Assembly: GCA_020072815.1 (NCBI GenBank)
Contig: JAIQGE010000018.1
Coordinates: 62,001 to 126,000, forward strand
Direction of reading: 5' to 3'
DNA from: Terriglobia bacterium
Lineage (GTDB): Bacteria > Acidobacteriota > Terriglobia > Terriglobales > Acidobacteriaceae
DNA: 64,000 nucleotides
Shown: piece after piece, positions 43,623-52,899 of the stretch
Numbering within the stretch: the stretch's first letter is position 1
Layout of the letters: each line of letters begins with the position of its first letter
Translations under genes and position numbers: made by a program
Notes under the pieces: generated by a model
Database searches by the model: none
Told to the model about the DNA's origin: nothing
Seen by the model: the letters and a program-made list of their open reading frames with translations, nothing else

Positions 43623-44384
43623 TCACACCGACTTCACCGGAATCAGCGTCAGATCGTCCACCAGCCCGACTTCCTTCTGCACGAACGGCTCAGCGTATTT
43701 CACGCCGGCCAGCAGTCCGTAGAAGCCGGCCATGGTCTCCAGGCGCGAACGGATTTCTTTTTCCGAAGGGAAGATGTCACTGCCGGCGCTCTGCTCGCTG
43801 TATTGCGACTTGTACGCCATCAGCGCGTTCAGCCGCGTTTCAAATTGATCGGTAATATCCACGACGAAGGTCGGCCGCACGTCATAGTAGAGACTGGCGT
43901 AGATGATCTTGAACGGGCGATGCGGCGCCCGGTGGCTCACCGCCTCCCCGAGCGCGCCCCCCAGCGAGCCCGGCTTGTCGCCCAGTTTCTTGAGTCCGGC
44001 GAGGAAGCATGCTTCATAGCCCAGCGTCGCGCAGTTGTAGTGGTCCGGATGGCGTCCTTGCCAGTAGGGAAGAATCACCACCCGCGGGCGTTGTTCGCGG
44101 ATCACGTTGGCGATCTTCAGCCGGTTTTCCCAGCTGTTTTCCACGCGGCCGTCGGGGATATCCAGCGCCTGACGGAAACTGGCCCGCAAAATCTTGGCGG
44201 CTTCAGCGGCTTCGCGGGCGCGATCATCAGCCGTGCCGCGTGTTCCCATTTCGCCTTGCGTGAGATCGAGGATGCCGGTGCGCTGCCCGCGCTGCGCCAT
44301 CTTCAGCAGGGTTCCGCCGCAGGTCTGCTCCACGTCATCGCGATGCGCGGCAATAGCCAGCACGTCCAATGCAGGCGTGCTCAA
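43623..44384 (-). CDS. bshB1: Bacillithiol biosynthesis deacetylase BshB1-like (PIG-L/LmbE family)
   Basis: 253 aa zinc deacetylase. It removes acetyl from GlcNAc-malate to give GlcN-malate in bacillithiol synthesis. N-terminal zinc motif AHRDD (His14, Asp16, Asp17; consensus AHPDD with Arg for Pro, as in BshB1s), TCGGTLLKMAQRG, GEMGTRGT and HPDH (zinc His). The start overlaps the DUF190 stop by 4 bp, so it is translationally coupled to a fluoride-resistance pair. bshA and bshC are not in the window. LmbE relatives with other substrates cannot be excluded. Confidence 0.88.
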   Translation of the reverse strand: MSTPALDVLAIAAHRDDVEQTCGGTLLKMAQRGQRTGILDLTQGEMGTRGTADDRAREAAEAAKILRASFRQALDIPDGRVENSWENRLKIANVIREQRPRVVILPYWQGRHPDHYNCATLGYEACFLAGLKKLGDKPGSLGGALGEAVSHRAPHRPFKIIYASLYYDVRPTFVVDITDQFETRLNALMAYKSQYSEQSAGSDIFPSEKEIRSRLETMAGFYGLLAGVKYAEPFVQKEVGLVDDLTLIPVKSV

Positions 44385-44710
44385 TCCGCTTCTCCTTCAA
44401 TGGTGACTTTTTCGCGGACGATCAAGCGATGCCCGGCCATCAGCTTGATCTGCGGAATCACGCGGTCAACATGTTCAGCCTTGTCAATGAAAGTCAGGAC
44501 CAGGGGAAGTTTTCCCCCGGCGTCCACCAGCGTGGACGTCTTGACCCGGCTGTGCCCGGTAAAGCCGGCGACGGCATGCAGCACGGTGGCCCCCGCAATC
44601 TCCTGCTCGCGCAGGTACTTCAGCAGTTCCAGATGGAGCGGACGGCGATGCCATTCATCCGCCTCATTCAAATACACCGTCACTTGCACAGCGCTGCCGG
44701 TTTCAGTCAT
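44381..44710 (-). CDS. DUF190 protein
   Basis: 109 aa from ATG at 44710 (a TTG 7 codons earlier is possible). A small cytoplasmic ferredoxin-like-fold protein: VTVYLNEADEWHRRPLHLELLKYLREQEIAGATVLHAVAGFTGHSRVKTSTLVDAGGKLPLVLTFID. DUF190 genes are very often fused or adjacent to crcB and are thought to assist or regulate fluoride efflux. The pair lies downstream of a fluoride riboswitch. It sits between crcB (58 bp upstream) and bshB1 (4-bp overlap). Confidence 0.92.
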   Translation of the reverse strand: MTETGSAVQVTVYLNEADEWHRRPLHLELLKYLREQEIAGATVLHAVAGFTGHSRVKTSTLVDAGGKLPLVLTFIDKAEHVDRVIPQIKLMAGHRLIVREKVTIEGEAD

Positions 44711-44768
44711 AGAGACAGAAGTTTCTGACAAGTTTCAGGCCCCATCAGGATTCTACGCTAATGGCCGC

Positions 44769-45161
44769 TTAAATCGCCCGGGCAATCGCTGCGCCCGCCA
44801 GCACAGCGCCCAGGCACAAGAGATTGTTGGTGAGGATGTTGGCGGCGAACAACGTCCAGTGGCCCTGTTCAAAGTACGCCATGGTTTCAAAGGCGTAGCT
44901 GGAAAACGTTGTATACGACCCGCAAAAGCCAATCGCCACCAGCAGCCGCCACATCGGATTCGCCAGTACGCGTTCCGTGGTCCAGACCAAGAAGAAGCCC
45001 AGAAGGAGGCTGCCGCTGATGTTGATGAGCAGCGTGCTGTAGGGAAAGGCGAAGTCGCCAAAGCGGACGATCATCTTGCTGACGATGTACCGCAGGTTCG
45101 CGCCCAGAACGGCGCCCAGGGAGATCCAAGCGTAAGCTTTCCACTCCACCAGAGTTCGCAT
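44769..45161 (-). CDS. crcB: CrcB/Fluc fluoride channel
   Basis: 130 aa from ATG at 45161, with GGAG 8 bp upstream; the TTG at 45164 is a weaker alternative. Four transmembrane helices form half of a dual-topology dimeric fluoride exporter. Family motifs are GAVLGANLRYIVS, TLLINISGSLLLGFF and the pore segment GFCGSYTTFSSYAFE with TNNL in helix 4. A fluoride riboswitch immediately upstream and a DUF190 partner downstream confirm the assignment. It protects the cytoplasm from fluoride. Confidence 0.98.
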   Translation of the reverse strand: MRTLVEWKAYAWISLGAVLGANLRYIVSKMIVRFGDFAFPYSTLLINISGSLLLGFFLVWTTERVLANPMWRLLVAIGFCGSYTTFSSYAFETMAYFEQGHWTLFAANILTNNLLCLGAVLAGAAIARAI

Positions 45162-45181
45162 CAATATGGCTCCAATATTAA

Positions 45182-45233
45182 GTTGTAGGAGTCATCAGCC
45201 ACCGGGGCGGTTTAAGGCGAACTCCATCGCCTG
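45182..45233 (-). promoter_or_regulatory. Fluoride riboswitch (crcB RNA motif)
   Basis: On the minus strand the conserved crcB-motif core is read in order: GGCGATGGAGTTCGCC, TTAAACCGCC, then GGCTGATGACTCCTAC. All hallmark nucleotides of the pseudoknotted aptamer are present. It ends 20 nt before crcB. The CTCC near its 3' end (45191-45188) is complementary to the crcB Shine-Dalgarno GGAG (45173-45170). No terminator lies between, so control is probably translational. Confidence 0.95.
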
Positions 45234-45351
45234 CCAGTTATTAATAGCATATCTCCTGGAAATAATGCCGAGTTTTGCAGAAACTTTGCCCCAAATCTGG
45301 TGCGATTCGCGCCAGAACGAGTCACAACCTATCTTGTAACGTCTGGGAGTG

Positions 45352-46290
45352 ATGTTTATCCTAGACGGTTCGGTTCTTCCCTCTCCCATGAGTCCGCTGG
45401 AAAAAACTGCCCGCAAGCTTCGCAAGGACTTCCGCTCGTGTGTAGCGCGCATGGACGATGGCCGGGATCTCTCTGCCCGGAACGTGCACCGCTTGCGCGC
45501 GACTATCCGCCGCGTGGAAGCTCTGGTCGGATTCACCCAGCCGGACTTGACCGGGAAGCGTCGCCAGACCCTGCTTGACCTGGACAGCCTACGCAAACGC
45601 GCAGGCAAGGTGCGCGATCTGGACGTGCAAATGGGCCTGCTCGGCGCTCTGGCCAGCGGCTCCGCCGGAGCGGACCGTCGTGCGCTGTTGCAGGCGCTCA
45701 GCCACCGGCGGCAACGGCAGGTAAGCCGGCTGATCGCCGCGCTGGGCAAGGTCAACAAGCAGAAGTTCTTTGCCCGCGTTGAGCGCCTTACGGAAAACGC
45801 GCGGTCTAACACGGCAAGCGTCACGGCTGGTCCTGTCAAAGCATTTCCTGTGAACCATGGCCCTCTTGAAAGCGCTGTCGGCGGTGTCCGGCAGTTGGCT
45901 CGACGGCAAACCGGCGACAAGACACTCAAGCCGCGGAAGCTCCATCAAGTCCGGATAGCCTTGAAGAAGCTTCGCTACGTTGCCGAGTTGGCGGCCGATT
46001 CGCCGCAGCAACAGCGCTTTCTCGGCGAACTCAAACCGGTGCAGAAAGCCATCGGCGAGTGGCATGATTGGGAGTCGCTGGCTCGCGCCGCTGAAAAACA
46101 TTTCAGTGATCGCATCAATTGTCCGCTGCTGGTGGAAATCCACGCTCTTTTTGCCGCCAGCTATTCCGCCGCCACCGCCGCCGTCAGTCATTATCTAAAC
46201 GCATACCGTTTGATCGAGCCTGCCGCTGTTCCGCCGGCCAAGCCACCCAAATCGGCGCCGTCCGCCAGCGCGCTGGCCCGCACGGCGTAA
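45352..46290 (+). CDS. CHAD-domain protein
   Basis: 312 aa from ATG at 45352; an in-frame ATG at 45388 is an alternative, neither with a clear site. CHAD domain with conserved basic/His helices: ARNVHRLRATIRRVEALVGF, LDSLRKRAGKVRDLDVQMGLL, KLHQVRIALKKLRYVAELA, LGELKPVQKAIGEWHDWESLARA. CHAD domains bind polyphosphate. The gene is followed after 7 bp by a Ppx-type phosphatase, so they form one polyphosphate operon. Probably targets or sequesters polyP; no catalytic role is expected. Confidence 0.92.
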   Translation: MFILDGSVLPSPMSPLEKTARKLRKDFRSCVARMDDGRDLSARNVHRLRATIRRVEALVGFTQPDLTGKRRQTLLDLDSLRKRAGKVRDLDVQMGLLGALASGSAGADRRALLQALSHRRQRQVSRLIAALGKVNKQKFFARVERLTENARSNTASVTAGPVKAFPVNHGPLESAVGGVRQLARRQTGDKTLKPRKLHQVRIALKKLRYVAELAADSPQQQRFLGELKPVQKAIGEWHDWESLARAAEKHFSDRINCPLLVEIHALFAASYSAATAAVSHYLNAYRLIEPAAVPPAKPPKSAPSASALARTA

Positions 46291-46297
46291 CTGGCCT

Positions 46298-47812
46298 ATG
46301 CCGGTCTTTGCCGCAGTAGACATCGGCTCCAACTCAGTCCGGTTGAGCATTGCTGAGTTGCGCCGCGGCCGCCTGGTTCCGCTGCACGAGGACCGCGAAG
46401 TCACCCGCCTGGGGGAGCGCGTCTTTCGCGACGGCAGTCTGGATCCGCAGGCCATGGCTTACACCCTGAAAGTCCTGCGCAGGTTTCATCGCATGGTGCA
46501 AACCTACGCCGTAACGCGGACGCGGGTCGTGGCCACCAGCGCCTTGCGTGACAGCCTGAACGCGGCGGTCTTCGCCGAATGGGTCCGGGCCACCACCGGT
46601 TGGAACCTGGAAGTAATTTCCGGCCTGGAAGAAGGCCGGCTGATTCACCTGGGCGTGGTGGGTAGTCTGCGAGTTCGTCCCGCCAAGCTGCTGCTGATTG
46701 ATCTGGGTGGCGGCAGTTGTGAGCTGACTCTGTCCGCGCGCGGCCACATCAGAGAAATTGCCACACTACCTTTGGGCGCGGTGCGGCTCACCCAGGAGTT
46801 CATCCAGCACGATCCTCCGCGCAAAGATGAGCTGAAGCGGTTGCATGACTTCATCGCTGAAGAGGTGGCCCGCCTGCCCCGGCAGATCGTCCGCTCGGAC
46901 GCAAAGATTGCCATCGCGACTTCGGGCACGGCGGCTGCGCTCTCCTCCGCCGCGCACGTGCTCAAACTGTCACGCAAAATGGTGACCCGCTTGGCGGCCG
47001 GCAAGCTGGCCAAGCGGCTGGCCAAGCTCACCCATCGCCAGCTCGCCTCCATCAAAGGCATCAACCCCAAGCGGGCGGAAATCGTGATCGCCGGCGCCGC
47101 GGTCTACACCCAGCTCATGAGCGCATGCGGACTGCGCAGTTTTCGCTATTCGCCGCTCGGCTTGCGCGACGGCATTCTGGCGCAGATGGCGGCGGAGCAT
47201 GACCGCCACACGCGTTCCCGCCGGCAACTGGAATCGGACCGCGAAGACGTGCTCATCAACATCAGCCGCCGCTACGGCGTGGACCTGAACAACGCCCACC
47301 AGGTCAGCAAGCTGGCGCTCAGCATCTTTGACCAGTTCCGCTCCGTGCATCGCCTGGAAAAAGATTTTCGCGAATGGATTGCCGCCGCCGCCGTGCTATA
47401 TGAAGTGGGGCTCTATGTGAATCCAGTGGGCCGGCACCGCCACGCGTACTACATTATTTCCCGCTCAGAATTGTTTGGCTTCACTCCGCTGCAGCGCCGG
47501 ATCATCGCGACCATCGCGCGCTTCCAGGGGAACTCACGCCCGCAACTGCGCGACCGCCTGATCAAAGTGCTGCCGGCCGGCTCGCGGTCTGACGTGATCA
47601 AAGCCACTGCTATCCTGCGCGTGGCCCGCGCGCTCAACCACGGGCGCCGGTCCGCGGTGCGCGCGGTGCTCGTGCTGGCGCGCGATGGACAAATCACCAT
47701 CAACGTGAAGCCCGCGCGCGGCGGGGCCGCTCTGGAATTGTGGGCGGCGGAAAAAGAAGTGTCTTACTTCCGCGAGGTCTTTGGGCGCGAGCTGAGCTTC
47801 AAGCTGGCTTGA
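46298..47812 (+). CDS. ppx: Exopolyphosphatase / pppGpp phosphatase (Ppx/GppA)
   Basis: 504 aa. The N-terminal ASKHA fold (1-300) has AAVDIGSNSVRLSIAEL, phosphate-binding TSALRDS, LIDLGGGSCELTLS and GTAAALSSA. The C-terminal HD-like domain (about 310-500) is LINISRRYGVDLNNAHQVSKLALSIFDQF...AAVLYEVGLYVNPVGRHRHAYYII. It hydrolyses polyphosphate end-wise and/or converts pppGpp to ppGpp; sequence alone does not separate Ppx from GppA. The polyP gene neighbourhood favours Ppx. Its last 49 bp overlap the converging sixA gene. Confidence 0.93.
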   Translation: MPVFAAVDIGSNSVRLSIAELRRGRLVPLHEDREVTRLGERVFRDGSLDPQAMAYTLKVLRRFHRMVQTYAVTRTRVVATSALRDSLNAAVFAEWVRATTGWNLEVISGLEEGRLIHLGVVGSLRVRPAKLLLIDLGGGSCELTLSARGHIREIATLPLGAVRLTQEFIQHDPPRKDELKRLHDFIAEEVARLPRQIVRSDAKIAIATSGTAAALSSAAHVLKLSRKMVTRLAAGKLAKRLAKLTHRQLASIKGINPKRAEIVIAGAAVYTQLMSACGLRSFRYSPLGLRDGILAQMAAEHDRHTRSRRQLESDREDVLINISRRYGVDLNNAHQVSKLALSIFDQFRSVHRLEKDFREWIAAAAVLYEVGLYVNPVGRHRHAYYIISRSELFGFTPLQRRIIATIARFQGNSRPQLRDRLIKVLPAGSRSDVIKATAILRVARALNHGRRSAVRAVLVLARDGQITINVKPARGGAALELWAAEKEVSYFREVFGRELSFKLA

Positions 47813-48291
47813 AGCGTTCGCGCGATCTTGGGCGTGACCAGCCATTGCAGCGTGCCGTTGCGCCCGGTCATCTCCACCTTGGCGATGGAACCCTTCTTCA
47901 AGTCCACGCGGGCCGTGCTGGGCGCGGCGATCAATTTGCTCAGAAATTCCGACAAGCTCGGATTGTGTCCCACGACCATCACCGCGTCGAACTTCCGGCA
48001 GCGCGCAGCCAGGTCCTGGAATTGTTCCAGCTCAGCGTCCGGCAGCAGGGCCTCGTCGGTCTGCACCGGAGCTTCAAACGCCAGTTCGTTGGCCACCAGG
48101 GAAGCGGTCTGCAAAGCGCGCCGCAGAGGGCTGCTGATGATCTGGTCCACCTGAACGTCAAGGTTGGCCAGCAGGCGGCCGGCATACCGGGCCTGCAAAA
48201 TTCCTTCTTCGTCCAGCGGACGATGCTCGTCCTTTCTTGCATTCTGGACGCTCTTGCCGGCGGATGCGTGGCGCAAAAAGTAGAAGACCAT
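47764..48291 (-). CDS. sixA: SixA-type phosphohistidine phosphatase
   Basis: 175-aa histidine-phosphatase-fold protein. The RH(G/A) motif FLRHASAG (Arg7, His8) and the second catalytic His in VVGHNPSLSEFL are seen, with SSPLRRALQTA in between. It dephosphorylates phosphohistidine on HPt-type proteins in SixA relatives. The start is 6 bp downstream of the ppk1 stop, so they are co-transcribed. Its end overlaps the converging ppx gene by 49 bp. The link with ppk1 suggests a role in polyP/phosphate signalling (inference). Confidence 0.9.
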   Translation of the reverse strand: MVFYFLRHASAGKSVQNARKDEHRPLDEEGILQARYAGRLLANLDVQVDQIISSPLRRALQTASLVANELAFEAPVQTDEALLPDAELEQFQDLAARCRKFDAVMVVGHNPSLSEFLSKLIAAPSTARVDLKKGSIAKVEMTGRNGTLQWLVTPKIARTLQASLKLSSRPKTSRK

Positions 48292-48297
48292 AGGCTC

Positions 48298-50445
48298 TTA
48301 GTTTTCCACCGCCTGCATCCTTCTCTTGGCAGAACCCGCGCGGGACGTGGGCTCTACCGGGGGCGGAATATCCGCGGCCGTGGCCGTTCCTTCCGCCAGG
48401 GCCATCAGAAACTCCTGGGCGACAAAGCTTTTCTCTCCGCGCCGCCGCGGCAAATGGTGATAGTTTCCATTGCGGTCCAGAAAGCGTGACTTGGTGTTGT
48501 CCGCCAGGTACGCGGCCAGAATCTCTTCCTTCACGCGCTGCTTTAGCACCGGGTCGAGAAGCGGGCACAGCACTTCCACACGCTCGTAGAGATTGCGCGG
48601 CATCCAGTCCGCGCTGGAGATATAGATCTGTTCGTTGCCGCCATTCTCAAAATAGAAGATGCGGCTGTGCTCCAGGAACCGGCCCACAATGCTGCGCACC
48701 ACAATGTTGTCGCTGATGCCGGGCACGCCGGGACGCAGGCAGCACATGCCGCGTACGTTGAGGTCAATCTTTACTCCGGCTTGCGATGCCCGGTACAACG
48801 CCTGGATCACATTTTTGTCCAGCAACGCGTTCATTTTGGCGATGATCCGTGCCGGACGTCCCGCCCTGGCATGCTGAGCCTCCCGCTGTATATGGCCCAG
48901 TGATGTTGCCGCCAAATCGATGGGCGAAATGGCCAGCGGTCCGTAGCTGGGCGCTTCCGAGTACGCCGTGAGGTAGTTAAATACCTGGTGCACCGCCGAC
49001 GTGATCTGCGGTGAGGACGTAAGCAAACTCACGTCAGTATAGAAACGTGACGTAGTCGGGTTGTAGTTGCCGGTGCCGATATGGGCGTACCTGCGCGTGA
49101 CGCCGTCAGCGTCATGCCGCACCAGCAGGCAAAGCTTGCAATGGGTCTTCAGGCCCACCAGTCCGTGATAAACCGGCACGCCTTCATCTTCCATCATGCG
49201 CGCCCACTGAATGTTGGACGCCTCATCGAACCGGGCCTTGAGCTCCAGGACGGCGGTGACTTCTTTTTCCGCTGCCGCCGCGTTGATCAATGCGTTCACG
49301 ATGGGTGAATCGCGACTGGTGCGATAGATCGTCTGCTTGAGCGAGATAACGTCGGGATCGCTGGCCGCGCTCTCAATGAAGTCCACCACAGCGTCAAACG
49401 AGTCGTAAGGATGGTGGAGAAGGATGTCGCGCTTGCGCAGCTCGGCAAAGATGTTGCTGCTGCTCTGCGGCAGGCGCAGCTCGCGCGCCACAAAAGTTTT
49501 GAACTTGAGGTCGGGACGCTCGGTGAGATCGTAAAAGTTGAATAGCCGCGAGAGGTTCACCGGACCTTCGGTGTAGAAGACCTGCCAGTCGTCCAGCTCA
49601 AAAGTTTGCTGCAGTCGGCGGGCGATCTCGGTGTTCACCCCGGCGTCAATCTCCAGGCGCACGGCATCGCCCTTGCGCCGGCGATGCAACTCCGTGCGCA
49701 CGGATTCCAGCAGGTTGCGTGCTTCTTCCTCTTCCAGATACAGATTGCTGTTGCGCGTGACACGGAACGACGCCGCGGAGACAATGTCATACCCGCGGTA
49801 CATGCGCGCGGCGTAGTAGGTGAGCATGTCAGCCAGGAAAATGTAGTCAATGCCTGACTTGGAAGGCAGACGAACCAGCCGCGGCAGGACGCGGGGCACT
49901 GTGATCACGCCCATGTAGGTGCCGGTCGCGCGCCGCTTGCGCTTGAGCAGCAGCGCGATGCACAGCGCCTTGTTCAAAACCCGGGGGAAAGGGTGCGAGG
50001 GGTCCACGGTCACCGGCGTGAGCAGGGGGTCAACTTCCCTCAGGCAATAAGCGTCAACGTAGGCCACCTGTTCGTCGTCCAGCTCTTTGAACTCCAGCAC
50101 CCGGATGTTCTCTTTGGCCAGCGCGGGCAGCAGCTTGTCATTCCAGCACTCGTACTGCTTGCGCAGAAACTCGCGGGTCTGCTGGGCGATCAGGTCGCGC
50201 TCCTGTTGCGCGGTGAGAGCGTCCGGGCCGGAATCTATAAAGCCTTCTTCAATGCGCTGCAACAACCCGGCCACGCGGACTTCAAAGAACTCGTCCAGAT
50301 TACTGGCGGAAATGGCCAGGAACTTTACCCGTTCCAGCAGGGGATTGTGTTCGTCGTCAGCTTCTTCCAGCACGCGCCCGTTGAAGGCCAGCCATGAGGT
50401 TTCGCGATTGATGTAGAGTGACGGATCGTCAACAGAGCGGTTCAT
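48298..50445 (-). CDS. ppk1: Polyphosphate kinase 1
   Basis: 715 aa from ATG at 50445 (MNRSVDDPSLYINRETSWLAFNGRVLEEA); a more upstream frame is open but unlike Ppk. N domain, head domain and two PLD-like catalytic domains are present. Landmark residues: catalytic His in GLVGLKTHCKLCLLVRHDA, YAHIGTGNYNPTTSRFYTD and SSADWMPRNLYERVEVL. It polymerises ATP gamma-phosphate into polyP reversibly. Co-directional with phoU/pst upstream and sixA downstream. Confidence 0.96.
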   Translation of the reverse strand: MNRSVDDPSLYINRETSWLAFNGRVLEEADDEHNPLLERVKFLAISASNLDEFFEVRVAGLLQRIEEGFIDSGPDALTAQQERDLIAQQTREFLRKQYECWNDKLLPALAKENIRVLEFKELDDEQVAYVDAYCLREVDPLLTPVTVDPSHPFPRVLNKALCIALLLKRKRRATGTYMGVITVPRVLPRLVRLPSKSGIDYIFLADMLTYYAARMYRGYDIVSAASFRVTRNSNLYLEEEEARNLLESVRTELHRRRKGDAVRLEIDAGVNTEIARRLQQTFELDDWQVFYTEGPVNLSRLFNFYDLTERPDLKFKTFVARELRLPQSSSNIFAELRKRDILLHHPYDSFDAVVDFIESAASDPDVISLKQTIYRTSRDSPIVNALINAAAAEKEVTAVLELKARFDEASNIQWARMMEDEGVPVYHGLVGLKTHCKLCLLVRHDADGVTRRYAHIGTGNYNPTTSRFYTDVSLLTSSPQITSAVHQVFNYLTAYSEAPSYGPLAISPIDLAATSLGHIQREAQHARAGRPARIIAKMNALLDKNVIQALYRASQAGVKIDLNVRGMCCLRPGVPGISDNIVVRSIVGRFLEHSRIFYFENGGNEQIYISSADWMPRNLYERVEVLCPLLDPVLKQRVKEEILAAYLADNTKSRFLDRNGNYHHLPRRRGEKSFVAQEFLMALAEGTATAADIPPPVEPTSRAGSAKRRMQAVEN

Positions 50446-50606
50446 AGAATCAAGTGGTCTGTGATGGGTGGTAACGGGCCTTGAGGGGATTGAAACTCTG
50501 CCCGGCCAACCCGCCCCCGTATCATCATTGTAGCTTTTTCTGTGGCTTTTCTCCCCACCCAAAGGTCCCAATATACTTCAACTAATACTTTATGTATTAC
50601 TTGTAA

Positions 50607-51275
50607 CTATTTGACTTCCTGAGCACGATGTCTTACGTCTGCACCCCGTACCCAGAAGATAACGTCCTCGGCGATGTTGGTAGCATGGTCGGCCACGCGC
50701 TCCAGGTTGCGGGCCACGATCAGCGTGTCCAGGGCGTCGCGATGCGTTTCCACCTGGTGGGTCATGGCGTAGTCGGCGGCCTCAAAAATTTCGCGGTTCA
50801 TGTTGTCCACCAGGTCATCGCGCTCGAGCACCGACTGGGCCATGTCGGCGTTGGCGGTGAGAAAAGCGTTCAATGCATCGCGCACCATGTTGATGGCCAG
50901 GCTGGCCATGCGCGGGATGTCCACGTTCAGGCTGGACCGCGGATGGGACATCATATCCATGACTCGTTCGGCGATGTTCACCGCCTGGTCGCCCACGCGC
51001 TCCAGGTCAGAGTTGATCTTGATGCAGGCGATGATGAAGCGCAGGTCCACGGCCATGGGCTGCTGCATAGCCAGTAGGTCAATGGAGAGCTCATCCACTT
51101 CGCGTTCCACCGCGTTGATCTGGGCTTCATCGCGCAGCACCAATTCGCACACGGAAATATCACGGTTCTGGAAGGCGCGCACCGCGCGTTCCACCGCCTG
51201 CTCAGCCATGCCTCCCATGGCCAGCAGCTTCTGTTTCAGGTCGTCGAGTCCTTGATGGAAGCGAGTTCGCGTCAT
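50607..51275 (-). CDS. phoU: PhoU phosphate signalling protein
   Basis: 222 aa, two tandem three-helix PhoU repeats: [33 protein letters not shown] and the second starting [28 protein letters not shown]. Family metal-binding segments [14 protein letters not shown] and [14 protein letters not shown] are intact. It links the Pst transporter to PhoR, repressing the Pho response in high phosphate. The ATG overlaps the pstB stop by 4 bp. Confidence 0.97.
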   Translation of the reverse strand: MTRTRFHQGLDDLKQKLLAMGGMAEQAVERAVRAFQNRDISVCELVLRDEAQINAVEREVDELSIDLLAMQQPMAVDLRFIIACIKINSDLERVGDQAVNIAERVMDMMSHPRSSLNVDIPRMASLAINMVRDALNAFLTANADMAQSVLERDDLVDNMNREIFEAADYAMTHQVETHRDALDTLIVARNLERVADHATNIAEDVIFWVRGADVRHRAQEVK

Positions 51276-52033
51276 CCAAACCTCCCGGTAATGTAGTCTT
51301 CCGTCCGCTTGTCAGAAGGCTTGGTAAACATCTTCTCGGTCTTATCGTATTCGACCATGGTGCCCATCAGAAAGAAGGCTGTAAATTCAGCCACGCGCGC
51401 GGCTTGTTGCATGTTATGCGTCACAATCACAACCGTGTATTGTTTCTTCAGTTCAAAAATCAGGTCTTCGATTTTTGCGGTGGAAATGGGATCAAGCGCG
51501 GAAGCCGGCTCGTCCATGAGCAGGACGTCCGGTTCCACCGCCAGCGCCCGTGCGATGCACAAGCGCTGCTGCTGCCCGCCGGAAAGGCTGGCGCCCGACT
51601 TCTTCTTCAAATCGTCTTTGACTTCATCCCACAGCGCGGCTTTCTTGAGCGATTCTTCGACAATCACGTCAAGTTCCCGGCGGTTGGAGAAGCCATTCAG
51701 CTTCAGCCCTGAAGCTACATTGTCATAAATAGACATGGTGGGAAAAGGGTTGGGCTTCTGGAACACCATGCCAATGCGCCGCCGCACGGTGACTGCGGCC
51801 ACGCCCTTGCCGTAGATGTCCATATCGCCCACCGTGACTTTGCCTTCCACGCGCGTGTCCGGCAGCGTCTCATGCATGCGGTTCAGGCAGCGCACAAAGG
51901 TTGACTTGCCGCACCCCGAAGGCCCAATGATGGCCGTGGTGTGCTTGTCCGGCAAATCAAGATTGATGCTGCGCAGCGCCTGCGTCTTGCCGAACCAGGC
52001 GCTGAGGTCTTTTACGTGGATCCCGGCGTCCAT
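51272..52033 (-). CDS. pstB: Phosphate ABC transporter ATPase PstB
   Basis: 253 aa from ATG at 52033 ([15 protein letters not shown]), overlapping the pstA stop. Walker [10 protein letters not shown], signature [16 protein letters not shown], Walker [14 protein letters not shown], switch His [13 protein letters not shown]. It drives high-affinity phosphate import via PstA/PstC and contacts PhoU. The PstB-specific [14 protein letters not shown] segment is present. Confidence 0.98.
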   Translation of the reverse strand: MDAGIHVKDLSAWFGKTQALRSINLDLPDKHTTAIIGPSGCGKSTFVRCLNRMHETLPDTRVEGKVTVGDMDIYGKGVAAVTVRRRIGMVFQKPNPFPTMSIYDNVASGLKLNGFSNRRELDVIVEESLKKAALWDEVKDDLKKKSGASLSGGQQQRLCIARALAVEPDVLLMDEPASALDPISTAKIEDLIFELKKQYTVVIVTHNMQQAARVAEFTAFFLMGTMVEYDKTEKMFTKPSDKRTEDYITGRFG

Positions 52034-52899
52034 TAGTTGGTCCCTTTCAATACGCCCCGGCTGGCAACAGCGCGGAAGATAATTACCGTCCCCATAATGA
52101 TGGTGATCAGCACCAAGGCGCCCGTCCATGCTTGCCGGTGCGCCTGGTCATACGGCATGGTTGCGTACTTGAAAATCTGCAACGGCATAGCGGCGACCGG
52201 CTGATTGAGCTTGAAGCTCCAAAACTCGTTGCCCAGCGCGGTGAACATGAGCGGCGCCGTCTCGCCGGCGATGCGGGCAAAAGCCAGCATGATGCTGGTG
52301 ATGATGCCGGAACTCGCCGTGGGGATAACCACTGAAAGCGTGGTCCGCCACTGCGGAATACCCAGCCCGAAGGCCGCTTCGCGGATGGACTGCGGCACCA
52401 GGAGCAGAACTTCTTCCGTGGTGCGGGCGATGACCGGAATCATCATGATGCCCAGCGCCACCGAGCCGGCAAACAGCGAGAAATGCTTCTGGGTCGCCAC
52501 TACCAGGGCCCAGGCGGTGGCGCCGATCACGATCGACGGCACTCCGTTGAGCACGTCGGCGGTGAAACGCACCGCGTTGCCGTACATGTTGCGCCCGTAT
52601 TCGGCGAGAAAGACTCCGGAACCAATTCCCAGCGGTATGCCAATAGCGCTGGCCACCACCAGCAGCATCAGTGTGCCCACGATGGCATTAGCCATGCCGC
52701 CGCCGGTCTCGCCCACCGGCACAGGTATCTGCGTCAGAAATGCCCAGTTCAACTCGGTGATGCCGTTTTTGACCACGGTCCCCAGAATCAGGAACAGAGG
52801 CACGGTGACGATCAAAGCAAAAAAGGTGATCACCCCGAGTGCCAGCCAGTTGGTCGCCCGACGTCGCCACTGAATGTTCTGTGTGACCGGGTTAGGCAT
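52033..52899 (-). CDS. pstA: Phosphate ABC transporter permease PstA
   Basis: 288 aa, six transmembrane helices. PstA marks: [47 protein letters not shown] and the EAA loop [30 protein letters not shown]. The start overlaps the pstC stop by 8 bp. Confidence 0.97.
   Translation of the reverse strand: MPNPVTQNIQWRRRATNWLALGVITFFALIVTVPLFLILGTVVKNGITELNWAFLTQIPVPVGETGGGMANAIVGTLMLLVVASAIGIPLGIGSGVFLAEYGRNMYGNAVRFTADVLNGVPSIVIGATAWALVVATQKHFSLFAGSVALGIMMIPVIARTTEEVLLLVPQSIREAAFGLGIPQWRTTLSVVIPTASSGIITSIMLAFARIAGETAPLMFTALGNEFWSFKLNQPVAAMPLQIFKYATMPYDQAHRQAWTGALVLITIIMGTVIIFRAVASRGVLKGTN

Noticed and set aside
43608-45188. 526-codon + strand ORF over the crcB operon
   Set aside because: Antisense to bshB1, DUF190 and crcB, which have clear families and a riboswitch on the other strand.
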